Below are positions 55,432 to 64,000 of a stretch of 64,000 bases of DNA, piece by piece. Position 1 is the first letter of the stretch; every line of letters begins with the position of its first letter. The notes under the pieces were generated by a model. The model had not been told where the DNA came from. It did not search any database and saw nothing but the letters and a program-made list of their open reading frames with translations. Source of the stretch: Microbacterium terricola (GTDB lineage Bacteria > Actinomycetota > Actinomycetes > Actinomycetales > Microbacteriaceae). Location: positions 1,054,001 to 1,118,000 of the forward strand of contig NZ_AP027141.1 in assembly GCF_027943945.1 (NCBI RefSeq). The letters are read 5' to 3'. Both the position numbers and the translations under genes were made by a program.

Positions 55432-56253
55432 TCAGGACTGGCGGGTCGTCCCGAACTCGTCGGGGATCGGGATGCGGCCCGTGCGGATCACGCGATCCAG
55501 CAGCGCGTCGAAATCGGCGGCGAGCTCCTGCGCGGAGTCGCCGGGCCAGATGTGCAGCGGCTTCGCCGCGCCCTGCGCCTGCTGCAGCGACGTGCGCTCC
55601 GGCAGCTGCGGCGACAGCACGAGGGGGCCGAACATGTCGCGCAGCTCCTTGATGCGGAACTGGTGCTCGATCGACTGCGGGCGCACCCGGTTGACGACGA
55701 TGCCCAGCGGCTGCAGGCGGGGGGAGAGGCCGCGGCGGATCTCCTCGATCGCGCGCAGCGCGCGGTCGGCGGCGGCGACGGAGAACAGACCAGGCTCTGT
55801 CACCACGATGACGCGGTCGGATGCCGCCCACGCCGTGCGGGTCAGCGCGTTGAGCGAGGGAGCGCAGTCGATCAGGACCAGGTCGTAGTCGGCCTCGATC
55901 GTCGCGAGCGCCTCCTCGAGCTTCCACACGTCACGGACGCTCGGATGCGGTCCGTCGAAGTTGATGGCGGACGGGCTGCCGATCATCACATCGATCGTGC
56001 CGGGGTGCACCTTGGCCCACCCGCTGGAGGTGATGGCCTGGCGGACGGTCTTCTCGCGCGGGTTCGCGAGGACATCGGCGACATTGAGACGACCCGCGAC
56101 CTGGATGTCCATGCCCGTCGAGACGTCGGACTGGGGGTCGAGGTCCACCACGAGCGTGCGAACCCCTCGCGCGAAAGCAGCGGAAGCGAGTCCCAGCGTC
56201 ACGGTTGTCTTACCGACCCCGCCCTTGAGCGAGCTGACGGAGAGTACGTGCAC
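55432..56253 (-). CDS. ParA-family ATPase (second copy in window)
   Basis: A 273-residue deviant-Walker ATPase: [11 protein letters not shown] at residues 8-18, DLDPQSDVSTG and LVLIDCAPSLN. A later stretch PLGIVVNRVRPQSIEHQFR is typical of ParA proteins found beside MerR regulators in actinobacteria. It has no parB partner here. GTG start at 56253 without a clear ribosome site. It is divergent from pyruvate carboxylase across 71 bases, which must hold both promoters. Confidence 0.86.
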   Translation of the reverse strand: MHVLSVSSLKGGVGKTTVTLGLASAAFARGVRTLVVDLDPQSDVSTGMDIQVAGRLNVADVLANPREKTVRQAITSSGWAKVHPGTIDVMIGSPSAINFDGPHPSVRDVWKLEEALATIEADYDLVLIDCAPSLNALTRTAWAASDRVIVVTEPGLFSVAAADRALRAIEEIRRGLSPRLQPLGIVVNRVRPQSIEHQFRIKELRDMFGPLVLSPQLPERTSLQQAQGAAKPLHIWPGDSAQELAADFDALLDRVIRTGRIPIPDEFGTTRQS

Positions 56254-56324
56254 AAGCGTCTACGTTACCGTCCCCTAGGCTGTGAGCACACTCAGGCCCA
56301 CCGACGACGCCCCACGAGGTGCCC

Positions 56325-59300
56325 ATGTTCCGCAAGATTCTGGTCGCAAACCGCGGAGAAATCGCCATTCGAGCGTTCCGCGCCGCATTCGAACTGGGGG
56401 CGCGCACCGTCGCCGTCTTCCCCTACGAGGACCGCAACTCGCTGCACCGGCTGAAGGCGGACGAGGCCTACCAGATCGGCGAGGTCGGGCACCCGGTCCG
56501 CGCCTACCTCGACGTCGAGGAGATCGTCCGTGTGGCCAAGGAAGCCGGCGCCGACGCGATCTACCCGGGGTACGGGTTCCTCTCCGAGAACCCCGACCTG
56601 GCCGAGCGGGCCGCCGCAGAGGGCATCACGTTCATCGGGCCGCCCGCATCCGTCCTGGAGATGGCGGGCAACAAGGTCACCGCCAAGGAGCACGCCATCG
56701 CCGCCGGCGTGCCCGTGCTGCGCTCGACCCCCGCCTCCGACGACATCGACGCCCTCGTCGCGCAGTCCGATGACATCGGCTTCCCCCTGTTCGCCAAGGC
56801 CGTCGCCGGCGGCGGCGGTCGGGGGATGCGCCGGGTGGAGAACCTCGATGAGCTCGCGCCTGCGCTGGCCGAGGCCATGCGCGAGGCCGGCAGCGCGTTC
56901 GGCGACAGCCGCATGTTCCTCGAGCAGGCCGTGCTGCGCCCCCGCCACGTCGAGGTGCAGATCCTCGCCGACGCGGCCGGCGGCACCGTGCACCTGTTCG
57001 AGCGGGACTGCTCCGTGCAGCGTCGCCATCAGAAGGTGATCGAGATCGCACCGGCGCCGAACCTCGCCGACGACGTGCGCGATGCGCTCCACCGGCACGC
57101 CGTCGCCTTCGCCGAGTCGATCGGCTACCAGAATGCCGGGACGGTCGAGTTCCTGCTCGAGACAGCAGGACCCCGCACCGGCGAGGTGGTGTTCATCGAG
57201 ATGAACCCGCGGATCCAGGTCGAGCACACCGTGACCGAGGAGGTCACCGACGTCGACCTGGTGCAGTCGCAGATGCGCATCGCGGCCGGACAGACCCTCG
57301 GCGAGCTCGGGCTCACGCAGGACCGCATCCAGCTGCGCGGCGCCGCCCTGCAGTGCCGCATCACCACGGAGGACCCGTCGCAGGGCTTCCGCCCGGACAC
57401 CGGGAAGATCACGACGTACCGCTCGCCGGGTGGCGCAGGCATCCGCCTCGACGGCGGCACCACGGCCGCCGGGTCGCAGATCAGCCCCCACTTCGACTCG
57501 ATGCTCGCCAAGCTCAGCTGCCGCGGCCGCGACTTCCACTCCGCGGTCGTCCGCGCCCGTCGCGCCCTCGCCGAGTTCCGCATCCGCGGCGTCTCCACGA
57601 ACATCCCGTTCCTGCAGGCCGTGCTCGACGACCCCGCGTTCGAGGCCGGCGACCTCAGCACGTCGTTCATCGACGAGCGACCGGAGCTGCTGCGCGGCCG
57701 CGAGTCGAAGGACCGCGGCACGAAGATCCTGAACTGGCTGGTCGACACCACCGTCAACCGCCCTTACGGCGAGAACCCGATCTCCATCGACCCGCGGCAG
57801 AAGCTGCCGAAGATCGACCTGTCGGCGGCCCCGCAGCCGGGCTCGCGCCAGCGACTGCTCGAGCTCGGACCGGCCGGCTTCGCCCAGTCGCTGCGCGCCC
57901 AGAACGCCCTCGCCGTCACCGAGACCACGTTCCGCGACGCCCACCAGTCGCTGCTCGCCACCCGGGTGCGCACCAAGGACCTCGCGGCGGTCGCGCCCTA
58001 CGTCGCGCAGCTCACCCCGCAGCTCCTGTCGGTGGAGGCGTGGGGCGGCGCGACGTACGACGTCGCGCTGCGCTTCCTCGGCGAGGACCCGTGGGAGCGC
58101 CTCGACAAGCTGCGCACCGCGCTGCCCAACGTCGCGATCCAGATGCTGCTGCGCGGTCGCAACACGGTCGGCTACACCCCGTACCCGACCGAGGTGACGG
58201 ACGCGTTCGTCCGCGAGGCCGCCGCGAGCGGCGTCGACATCTTCCGCATCTTCGACGCCCTCAACGACGTCTCGCAGATGCGTCCGGCGATCCAGGCCGT
58301 CCTCGACACCGGCACCGCGGTCGCGGAGGTCGCGGTCTGCTACACCGGCGATCTGCTCAATCCGGCCGAGGACCTCTACACCCTCGACTACTACCTGCGC
58401 CTGGCCGACCAGATCGTCGAGGCCGGTGCGCATGTCCTCGCGATCAAGGACATGGCGGGGCTCCTTCGGCCGACCGCGGCGTCGCGACTCGTGAGCGCAC
58501 TGCGGGAGAGGTTCGACCTGCCGGTGCACGTGCACACGCACGACACCGCCGGCGGACAGCTCGCCACGCTGCTCGCGGCCAGCGCCGCCGGCGCCGACGC
58601 GGTCGACGCGGCGGCCGCCCCGATGTCGGGCACCACGAGCCAGCCCTCCCTGTCGGCGCTCGTCGCCGCGCTCTCGCACACGGAGCGCGACACCGGCATC
58701 GACCTGGGCGCGGTCGCGAGCCTCGAGCCGTACTGGGAGGCCGTGCGCCACCTGTACCGTCCGTTCGAGTCGGGACTGCCCGGCCCCACCGGCCGCGTCT
58801 ACCACCACGAGATCCCCGGCGGACAGCTGTCGAACCTCCGTCAGCAGGCGATCGCCCTCGGCCTCGCCGACGACTTCGAGCTCATCGAGGACATGTACGC
58901 CGCGGCGAACGACATCCTCGGCCGCGTGCCGAAGGTGACGCCCTCGTCGAAGGTGGTCGGCGACCTCGCCCTGCACCTCGCCGCGGTGAAGGCCGATCCG
59001 GCCGACTTCGCCGAGAACCCCGACAAGTACGACGTCCCCGACTCCGTCGTGGGCTTCATGGCGGGGGAGCTGGGCGACCTGCCAGGCGGCTGGCCGGAGC
59101 CGTTCCGCACCAAGGTGCTGAAGGGGCGGAACATCAGCATCGACGTCACCCCGCTGACGGGCGAGGAGTCGGCGGCGCTGGCGAGCGACCCCGCATCGCG
59201 TCGCCGCACCTTGAACACGCTGCTCTTCCCCGCGCCGACGCGCGCGTTCGAGCAGTCGCGCGAGCTGTTCGGCGACCTCAGCGTGCTCGACACGGTCGAC

Positions 59301-59732
59301 TACCTGTACGGGCTCGCGCCCGGCAGTGAGCACGTCGTCGAGATCGAGAAGGGCGTGCAGCTGTTCGTCGGTCTCGAGGCGATCGGCGAGGCCGACGACA
59401 AGGGTATGCGCACCGTGATGACGACCCTCAACGGACAGCTGCGGCCGGTCTTCGTGCGCGACCGCAGCATCGAGGTCGAAGCGCGTCAGGCCGAGAAGGC
59501 CGACACGTCCAAGCCGGGCCAGGTCGCGGCGCCGTTCTCGGGTGTCGTGACCGTCAAGGTGGCGGTCGGCGACACCGTGAGCGCCGGTCAGCCGGTCGCG
59601 TCGATCGAGGCGATGAAGATGGAGGCGGCCATCACCGCCCCCGTCGACGGCGTCATCGAGCGCCTCGCGATCGCCGCCACGGCGCAGGTGGATGCCGGCG
59701 ACCTTTTGGTCGTCGTCCGCCCCGCGCAGTAG
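56325..59732 (+). CDS. pyc: Pyruvate carboxylase
   Basis: Anaplerotic biotin enzyme (1135 aa) making oxaloacetate from pyruvate. Biotin carboxylase domain: ILVANRGEIAIRAFR, YPGYGFLSENP, AGGGGRGMR and EMNPRIQVEHTVTEE. Carboxyltransferase domain from about residue 530: TTFRDAHQSLLATR, IFRIFDALND and HTHDTAGGQ. The biotin carrier ends the protein, with EAMKME and Lys1098. ATG 56325 has GAGG five bases upstream; a GTG at 56319 is less likely. Confidence 0.96.
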   Translation: MFRKILVANRGEIAIRAFRAAFELGARTVAVFPYEDRNSLHRLKADEAYQIGEVGHPVRAYLDVEEIVRVAKEAGADAIYPGYGFLSENPDLAERAAAEGITFIGPPASVLEMAGNKVTAKEHAIAAGVPVLRSTPASDDIDALVAQSDDIGFPLFAKAVAGGGGRGMRRVENLDELAPALAEAMREAGSAFGDSRMFLEQAVLRPRHVEVQILADAAGGTVHLFERDCSVQRRHQKVIEIAPAPNLADDVRDALHRHAVAFAESIGYQNAGTVEFLLETAGPRTGEVVFIEMNPRIQVEHTVTEEVTDVDLVQSQMRIAAGQTLGELGLTQDRIQLRGAALQCRITTEDPSQGFRPDTGKITTYRSPGGAGIRLDGGTTAAGSQISPHFDSMLAKLSCRGRDFHSAVVRARRALAEFRIRGVSTNIPFLQAVLDDPAFEAGDLSTSFIDERPELLRGRESKDRGTKILNWLVDTTVNRPYGENPISIDPRQKLPKIDLSAAPQPGSRQRLLELGPAGFAQSLRAQNALAVTETTFRDAHQSLLATRVRTKDLAAVAPYVAQLTPQLLSVEAWGGATYDVALRFLGEDPWERLDKLRTALPNVAIQMLLRGRNTVGYTPYPTEVTDAFVREAAASGVDIFRIFDALNDVSQMRPAIQAVLDTGTAVAEVAVCYTGDLLNPAEDLYTLDYYLRLADQIVEAGAHVLAIKDMAGLLRPTAASRLVSALRERFDLPVHVHTHDTAGGQLATLLAASAAGADAVDAAAAPMSGTTSQPSLSALVAALSHTERDTGIDLGAVASLEPYWEAVRHLYRPFESGLPGPTGRVYHHEIPGGQLSNLRQQAIALGLADDFELIEDMYAAANDILGRVPKVTPSSKVVGDLALHLAAVKADPADFAENPDKYDVPDSVVGFMAGELGDLPGGWPEPFRTKVLKGRNISIDVTPLTGEESAALASDPASRRRTLNTLLFPAPTRAFEQSRELFGDLSVLDTVDYLYGLAPGSEHVVEIEKGVQLFVGLEAIGEADDKGMRTVMTTLNGQLRPVFVRDRSIEVEARQAEKADTSKPGQVAAPFSGVVTVKVAVGDTVSAGQPVASIEAMKMEAAITAPVDGVIERLAIAATAQVDAGDLLVVVRPAQ

Positions 59733-59789
59733 CCTGGAGGGTGGCGACCGCTGTCGCCCACCCGAGCCCGCCCTTTGGAGACGCAACTC

Positions 59790-61265
59790 TTGACGCCCGA
59801 CCGCACCGACCTGACCCCGGCCGATGACGACCAGAACGGGATGCTGTCCGACTCGGGCAGCCTCGCCACCGCGGGCTTCGACATCCTCGGCACCCACACC
59901 GCGCAGGTGTCGGTGGCGCTGCCGCACGACGAGGACGACGACCTGGGCGACGACGACGTGCTGGGCGACGAGGTGGAGTACGAGCGACTGTCCGCCGACA
60001 CCGTCGAAGGCGAGGTCGTCGACGATGAGCCGGTCGACGAGGCGCTTGACCATGCCTATCCCGGCGAGGAGGCTGAAGACCGGATCGAGGACGCCGTCGA
60101 GGTGCAGGACGCCGTCGATCACGTCTCGCAGGAGCCGGAGGAGGCGCGAGTGGACAAGGATGCCGCGCCCGCTCGATACGAGAGCCACGTCCCTGTGATC
60201 GCGCCCATCGGCGAGGTCGTCCCGACCACGACGGGGTCGCACCCGTCGACGCGCCGCGAGGCGCACCAGCTGGAGGTGCCGATGACGTCGAAGCGCGTGG
60301 GCGAGTTCGAACCGAGCCGCGAGACCGCAGATCTGCTCACGCCCGACCGGCTGCTCGATCCGCACCAGATCGTGCACCCCGAGCCGGAGGGCCGCTGGCA
60401 GCAGTTCGTGTACTCGGTGTCAGGCCACCGCATCAACCTCGGCGACGGCAGGCGCGCCAGGGAGCGCAAGGCGCTCGATCGCCGGATCGCCGCACCCCTG
60501 ACCGGTGCCGCGCGCTTCGTGCCGGTGATGTCGCGCAAGGGCGGCGTCGGCAAGACCACCGTCACCACCATCCTGGGCATGGCGCTCGCCGACGCCCGCG
60601 ACGACCGCGTGATCGCGATCGACGCCAACCCCGACCGCGGCACCCTCGCCGAGCGCATCGCGCACCGCAGTGGCCGCACCGTCCGCGATCTGGTCCGCAC
60701 CCGCGGTGAGGTGGGCGGCTTCAACGACGTCTCCACCATCGTCGCCCGTGACGACACGCGCCTCGATGTGCTCGCCTCCGACAGCGACCCGCGGGTCTCC
60801 GAGGCCTTCAGCGACCACGACTACAACGACGTCGCCGCGATCGCCGCGCATTACTACTCCATCGTCCTGACCGACACCGGCACCGGCATCGTCCACTCGG
60901 TGATGGGCGCCACACTCGAGATCGCCGATCAGCTCGTCATCATCGCCGGGCTCAGCGTGGACGAGGCGCGTCTCGCGTCGGAGACGCTCACGTGGCTGGA
61001 GAGCAACGGATACAGCGTCGCCGCGCGCAATGCGGTCGTCGTGCTGAACAACTCTCGTCCCGGCGCCCCGCTCGTGCGCGCCGACGAGCTCGAGGCGCAC
61101 TTCCGCAGCCGCGTCCGCGCGGTCGTGCGGGTGCCGTACGACGCGCACATCGCCGCCGGCTCGGCCATCTCGTTCACCGAGCTGCAGCCGGCCACCCGTG
61201 AGGCGGCCAGGCAGCTCGCCGCCGCGGTCGTCGAGGGCCTGCGCGCCCAGGCGCCGGCAGCGTAG
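59790..61265 (+). CDS. ParA/MinD-like ATPase with long acidic N-terminus
   Basis: A protein of about 491 residues. Residues 1-200 are disordered, and 35-120 are strongly acidic ([15 protein letters not shown]). The last 260 residues are a deviant-Walker ATPase: [29 protein letters not shown] and IVLTDTGTG. This layout resembles actinobacterial CpaE- or EspI-like ATPases. The start is uncertain: TTG at 59790 has GGAG nine bases before it, TTG 59775 and ATG 59842 are alternatives. It is 57 bases behind pyc and eight bases before def. Confidence 0.72.
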   Translation: MTPDRTDLTPADDDQNGMLSDSGSLATAGFDILGTHTAQVSVALPHDEDDDLGDDDVLGDEVEYERLSADTVEGEVVDDEPVDEALDHAYPGEEAEDRIEDAVEVQDAVDHVSQEPEEARVDKDAAPARYESHVPVIAPIGEVVPTTTGSHPSTRREAHQLEVPMTSKRVGEFEPSRETADLLTPDRLLDPHQIVHPEPEGRWQQFVYSVSGHRINLGDGRRARERKALDRRIAAPLTGAARFVPVMSRKGGVGKTTVTTILGMALADARDDRVIAIDANPDRGTLAERIAHRSGRTVRDLVRTRGEVGGFNDVSTIVARDDTRLDVLASDSDPRVSEAFSDHDYNDVAAIAAHYYSIVLTDTGTGIVHSVMGATLEIADQLVIIAGLSVDEARLASETLTWLESNGYSVAARNAVVVLNNSRPGAPLVRADELEAHFRSRVRAVVRVPYDAHIAAGSAISFTELQPATREAARQLAAAVVEGLRAQAPAA

Positions 61266-61273
61266 GCCGCACC

Positions 61274-61762
61274 ATGGCAGTTCGCACCATCCGTGTGTTC
61301 GGCGACCCCGTCCTGCGGCAGGCCTGTGCCCCGATCACCGAGATCGACGAGGGCGTGCACGCCCTCGTGGCCGACCTCCTCGACACCGTCGCACTCCCCG
61401 GCCGCGCCGGCGTCGCCGCCCCGCAGATCGGCGTGGGCCTGCGCGCCTTCAGCTACAACGTCGACGGCGTCATCGGCTACATCCTCAACCCCGTGCTCGT
61501 CGAGGTGTCCGGCGAGCCGGAGCCGATCGGCGAGGGCTGCCTGTCCGTGCCGAACCTCTGGCACGACGCCGTGCGCCACCCGCATGCGCGGGTGACCGGC
61601 ATCGACCTCGCCGGCGACGAGGTCGAGCTCGAAGGCGACGGCCTCTTCGCCCAGATGCTCCAGCACGAGACCGATCACCTCGACGGGATGCTGTACCTCG
61701 CGCGACTCACGCCGGAGGAGCGCAAGATCGCGATGCGCGAGATCCGCGAGAGCAGCTGGTAG
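61274..61762 (+). CDS. def: Peptide deformylase
   Basis: Removes the formyl group from new proteins. All three motifs are intact: GVAAPQIG (46-53), EGCLSVP with Cys89 and QHETDHLDG with His131, Glu132 and His135 that bind the iron. Length 162 aa is standard. It follows the ParA-like gene by eight bases, so both are probably on one mRNA. A hairpin follows. Confidence 0.95.
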   Translation: MAVRTIRVFGDPVLRQACAPITEIDEGVHALVADLLDTVALPGRAGVAAPQIGVGLRAFSYNVDGVIGYILNPVLVEVSGEPEPIGEGCLSVPNLWHDAVRHPHARVTGIDLAGDEVELEGDGLFAQMLQHETDHLDGMLYLARLTPEERKIAMREIRESSW

Positions 61763-61802
61763 CGGCTCACCCCACCGCGACGGCGCAGCATCCGCCGACG
61801 AA

Positions 61803-61832
61803 GAAGGCCCGACCCCAGAGGGGCCGGGCCTT
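61803..61832 (+). terminator. Terminator between def and the acyl-CoA ligase gene
   Basis: GAAGGCCCGACCCC pairs with GGGGCCGGGCCTTC around AGA, with one A-C mismatch. It serves two convergent genes. Confidence 0.8.
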
Positions 61833-61847
61833 CCTGCACATCGCTCG

Positions 61848-63674
61848 TCAGCCGAGCGAGACGTTCGTCGTGGAGACGGGGACGTTGTAGAGCTCGGCGA
61901 TCTCGCCCGCGAAGTCGTCGAGGATCACGTTGCGCTTGATGCTCATCTTCGGGGTGAGGTGCCCGCTCGCCTCGGTCCACTCGCTGTCGAGGATCGTGAA
62001 CTTGCGGATCGACTCGGCCCGCGAGACCACGGTGTTCGCCTCGTCGATCGCGCGCTGGATCTCGGCGCGCACGGCGCCGTTCTTGGCGGCGTCGGCCAGC
62101 GACAGGTCCTTGGGCAGGTCGTTGTTCGCGAGCCAGGTGGGCAGCATCTCCGGGTCGAGGGTGACCAGCGCCGAGATGAACGGCTTCTGGTCGCCGACGA
62201 CGACGACCTGACCGACGATCGGGTTGGCGCGGATCGGGTCCTCGAGCGCGGCGGGAGCGACGTTCTTGCCGCCGGCCGTGACGATGATCTCCTTCTTGCG
62301 ACCCGTGATGGTGAGGAAGCCCTCGTCGTCGAAGGAGCCGATGTCGCCGGTCTTGAACCAGCCGTCGTTGAAGGCCGCCGCGGTGGCCTCCTCGTTGCGC
62401 CAGTACTCGCGGAACACGTTGATGCCGCGGACCTCGACCTCGCCGTCCTCGGCCAGACGGATGCCGACGCCGGGCAGCGCGGGGCCGACCGTGCCGATCT
62501 TCGCCTTGCTGGGGATGTTCACCGATGCCGGGGCGGTCGTCTCGGTGAGGCCGTAGCCCTCGAGGATCGTCACGCCCAGGCTGTGGAAGAAGTGCCCGAG
62601 GCGCGGGCCCAGCGGGGCGGAGCCCGACACGGCGTAGACGACCCGGCCGCCCATGGCCTCGCGCAGCTTCGAGTACACGAGCCGGTCGAACAGGGCGAAC
62701 TTGATCTTCGTGAGCAGCGGGACCTTCTTGCCGTCCTGCAGGAGGCTGGAGTGCTCGATCGCGGTGTGGGCGGCGGCGCGGAAGATCTTGCCCTTGCCGC
62801 CGGCCTCGGCCTTCTGCTCGGCCGAGTTGTACACCTTCTCGAACACGCGCGGCACGGCCAGCAGGAACGTGGGCTTGAACGAGCCGAGCGCCGGCAGCAG
62901 CTGCTTCGTGTCGGGCTGGTGGCCCGTCTTCACACCGGCGTGGATGTCGAGGATGGAGATGAAGCGCGCGAACACGTGCGCCGTGGTGATGAACAGCAGC
63001 GTCGAGGCGCCGGGCGTCGAGACGACCTCGTTCAGCGAGAGCGCGGAGTTGCGCGACAGCTCGACGAAGTTGCTGTGCGTCAGCACGCAGCCCTTCGGGC
63101 GCCCGGTCGAGCCGGACGTGTAGATGAGGGTGGCGATGTCGGCGCCGTTCGCGATCTGGCGGCGGCGCTCGATCTCGGCGTCGGTGACCTCGGCGCCGTC
63201 GGCGACGAGCTTGTCGAGGTCGCCGGCGTGCATCTCCCAGACGGAGCGGAGCAGGGGCAGCTCTGCGCGCACCTCGGCCAGGCGCTCGGAGTGGTCGTGC
63301 GACTCGGCGATGCAGGCGATCGCACCGGAGTCCGTCAGGTTCCACTTGATCTGCGCGGCCGAGCTGGTCTCGTAGATCGGCACCATCACCGCACCGGCGT
63401 AGAAGAGCGCGAAGTCGACCAGCGTCCAGTCGTACGTGGTGCGGGCGATGAACCCGACCTTGTCGCCGGGTTCGATGCCGGCGGCCGCGAGGCCCTTGGC
63501 CAGCGCGATCACCTGCGACTCGAACTCCTTGGCCGTGATGTCGCGCCAGCCCTCACCGTCCGGGACGGCGAACAGCGCCAGATCGGGTGTGGCCTTGACT
63601 CGCTCGACCAGCAGGTCGGCGACGTTCGCCTGCGGGTCGGCGGGGACGATCGCGGGGACTTCGAATTGCACCAC
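61848..63674 (-). CDS. Long-chain fatty acid-CoA ligase
   Basis: AMP-forming acyl-CoA synthetase (608 aa) that activates fatty acids. Adenylation motifs: TLIYTSGSTGRPKGCVLTH (P-loop), LEGYGLTETTAPA, GWFKTGDIGSFDDEG and GRKKEIIVTAGGKNVAP; the catalytic Lys lies near the end (TPKMSIKR). It matches the FadD15/FACL branch common in actinobacteria. The first of two adjacent GTG codons, at 63674, has AAGGAG five bases upstream. Confidence 0.93.
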   Translation of the reverse strand: MVQFEVPAIVPADPQANVADLLVERVKATPDLALFAVPDGEGWRDITAKEFESQVIALAKGLAAAGIEPGDKVGFIARTTYDWTLVDFALFYAGAVMVPIYETSSAAQIKWNLTDSGAIACIAESHDHSERLAEVRAELPLLRSVWEMHAGDLDKLVADGAEVTDAEIERRRQIANGADIATLIYTSGSTGRPKGCVLTHSNFVELSRNSALSLNEVVSTPGASTLLFITTAHVFARFISILDIHAGVKTGHQPDTKQLLPALGSFKPTFLLAVPRVFEKVYNSAEQKAEAGGKGKIFRAAAHTAIEHSSLLQDGKKVPLLTKIKFALFDRLVYSKLREAMGGRVVYAVSGSAPLGPRLGHFFHSLGVTILEGYGLTETTAPASVNIPSKAKIGTVGPALPGVGIRLAEDGEVEVRGINVFREYWRNEEATAAAFNDGWFKTGDIGSFDDEGFLTITGRKKEIIVTAGGKNVAPAALEDPIRANPIVGQVVVVGDQKPFISALVTLDPEMLPTWLANNDLPKDLSLADAAKNGAVRAEIQRAIDEANTVVSRAESIRKFTILDSEWTEASGHLTPKMSIKRNVILDDFAGEIAELYNVPVSTTNVSLG

Positions 63675-63834
63675 GGCAGCTCCTTCGGTACCGGTTGGGG
63701 GGATCGGGTGAACCTCGGATCGAGTCTAACCCGCCGTCAGGCGGCTCCACGGGGGATGCGCGGGCGCGACGCCTGGATAGACTGCAAGGCGCCGTCGCGC
63801 ACGCGGGGGCGACAGTGTCTTCGGAAGGTGCGCA

Positions 63835-64000
63835 GTGCTCAAGGTCGGGATCGACATCGGTGGGACGAAGATCGCCGGAGGCGTCGTCGACGCAGACGGT
63901 CGAATCGTCGAGAAGCTGCGAGTGGAGACCCCCGTCGCGCCGGCGCAGCTGGCGGATGCGGTCATCGACATGGCGAACCACTTCGCCGCCCACCACGACA
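63835..64000 (+). CDS. glk: ROK-family glucokinase, N-terminal part (partial)
   Basis: The first 55 codons of a gene that leaves the window. GTG 63835 follows GGAAGG by seven bases. The peptide begins KVGIDIGGTKIAGGVVDADG, the ATP-binding phosphate-1 loop of ROK kinases. Glucokinase is the likely role because actinobacterial homologues next to acyl-CoA ligase genes are glucokinases; other ROK sugars cannot be excluded from this piece. Confidence 0.85.
   Translation, partial: MLKVGIDIGGTKIAGGVVDADGRIVEKLRVETPVAPAQLADAVIDMANHFAAHHD

Noticed and set aside
56292..60377. Minus-strand open frame of 1361 codons
   Set aside because: It is antisense to pyruvate carboxylase and the ParA-like gene. 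It is rich in Arg, Val and Asp without any family motif. Long antisense frames are common in 70 percent GC genes.

Overview
The window is chromosomal DNA from a high-GC Gram-positive actinobacterium, most likely a Microbacterium-like member of the Microbacteriaceae. The reasons are GC-rich codon use with many GTG starts, the xerD-parA-scpA-scpB-rluB-tyrA-cmk-der gene order, a DUF222/HNH protein, and the actinobacterial garA (odhI)-ftsR-MerR cluster. The assignment comes from reading the sequence; no database search was possible.

Layout. 1-6.6 kb is a tightly overlapping housekeeping operon for chromosome segregation, rRNA modification, tyrosine synthesis, CMP kinase and ribosome assembly. 6.6-11.9 kb holds small enzymes, a Nudix protein fused to a NYN-like domain, an S4 RNA-binding protein, a YhhN membrane protein and a secreted beta-helix protein. 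tRNA-Pro(GGG) at 12.1 kb opens a patch of lower GC, mixed strands and mostly unknown or secreted proteins that ends near 18.2 kb at a tRNA-like 3' fragment. It reads like a small accessory island without an integrase. 18.5-33.5 kb holds potassium uptake (trkA/trkH), a bacteriophytochrome diguanylate cyclase, a VanY/VanZ pair divergent from a two-component system, a fatty acid desaturase, a cation/proton antiporter, an L,D-transpeptidase, an aldo/keto reductase and small proteins.

The centrepiece is 33.5-44.6 kb, a complete type IV pilus locus. It encodes a major pilin, three minor prepilins, prepilin peptidase, PilM/N/O, PilT, PilC and, facing back on the other strand, PilB. Both pilus promoters carry the same 9-bp-spaced TGTGAC direct repeats just upstream of the -35 box. 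The pilA promoter also has an 18-bp palindrome in its spacer and a long, structured, non-coding leader. No pilus-specific regulator gene is visible nearby.

44.7-64 kb returns to core metabolism: YihY, glycogen phosphorylase, CYTH protein, dihydrolipoamide dehydrogenase, a copper module (CopC plus a Met/Cys-rich copper-storage-type protein), GarA/FtsR/MerR, two more ParA-type ATPases, pyruvate carboxylase, peptide deformylase, acyl-CoA synthetase and the start of a ROK glucokinase. LpdA, GarA and pyruvate carboxylase within 10 kb put several controls of flux around 2-oxoglutarate and oxaloacetate close together. No CRISPR array, insertion sequence, prophage or rRNA was seen.
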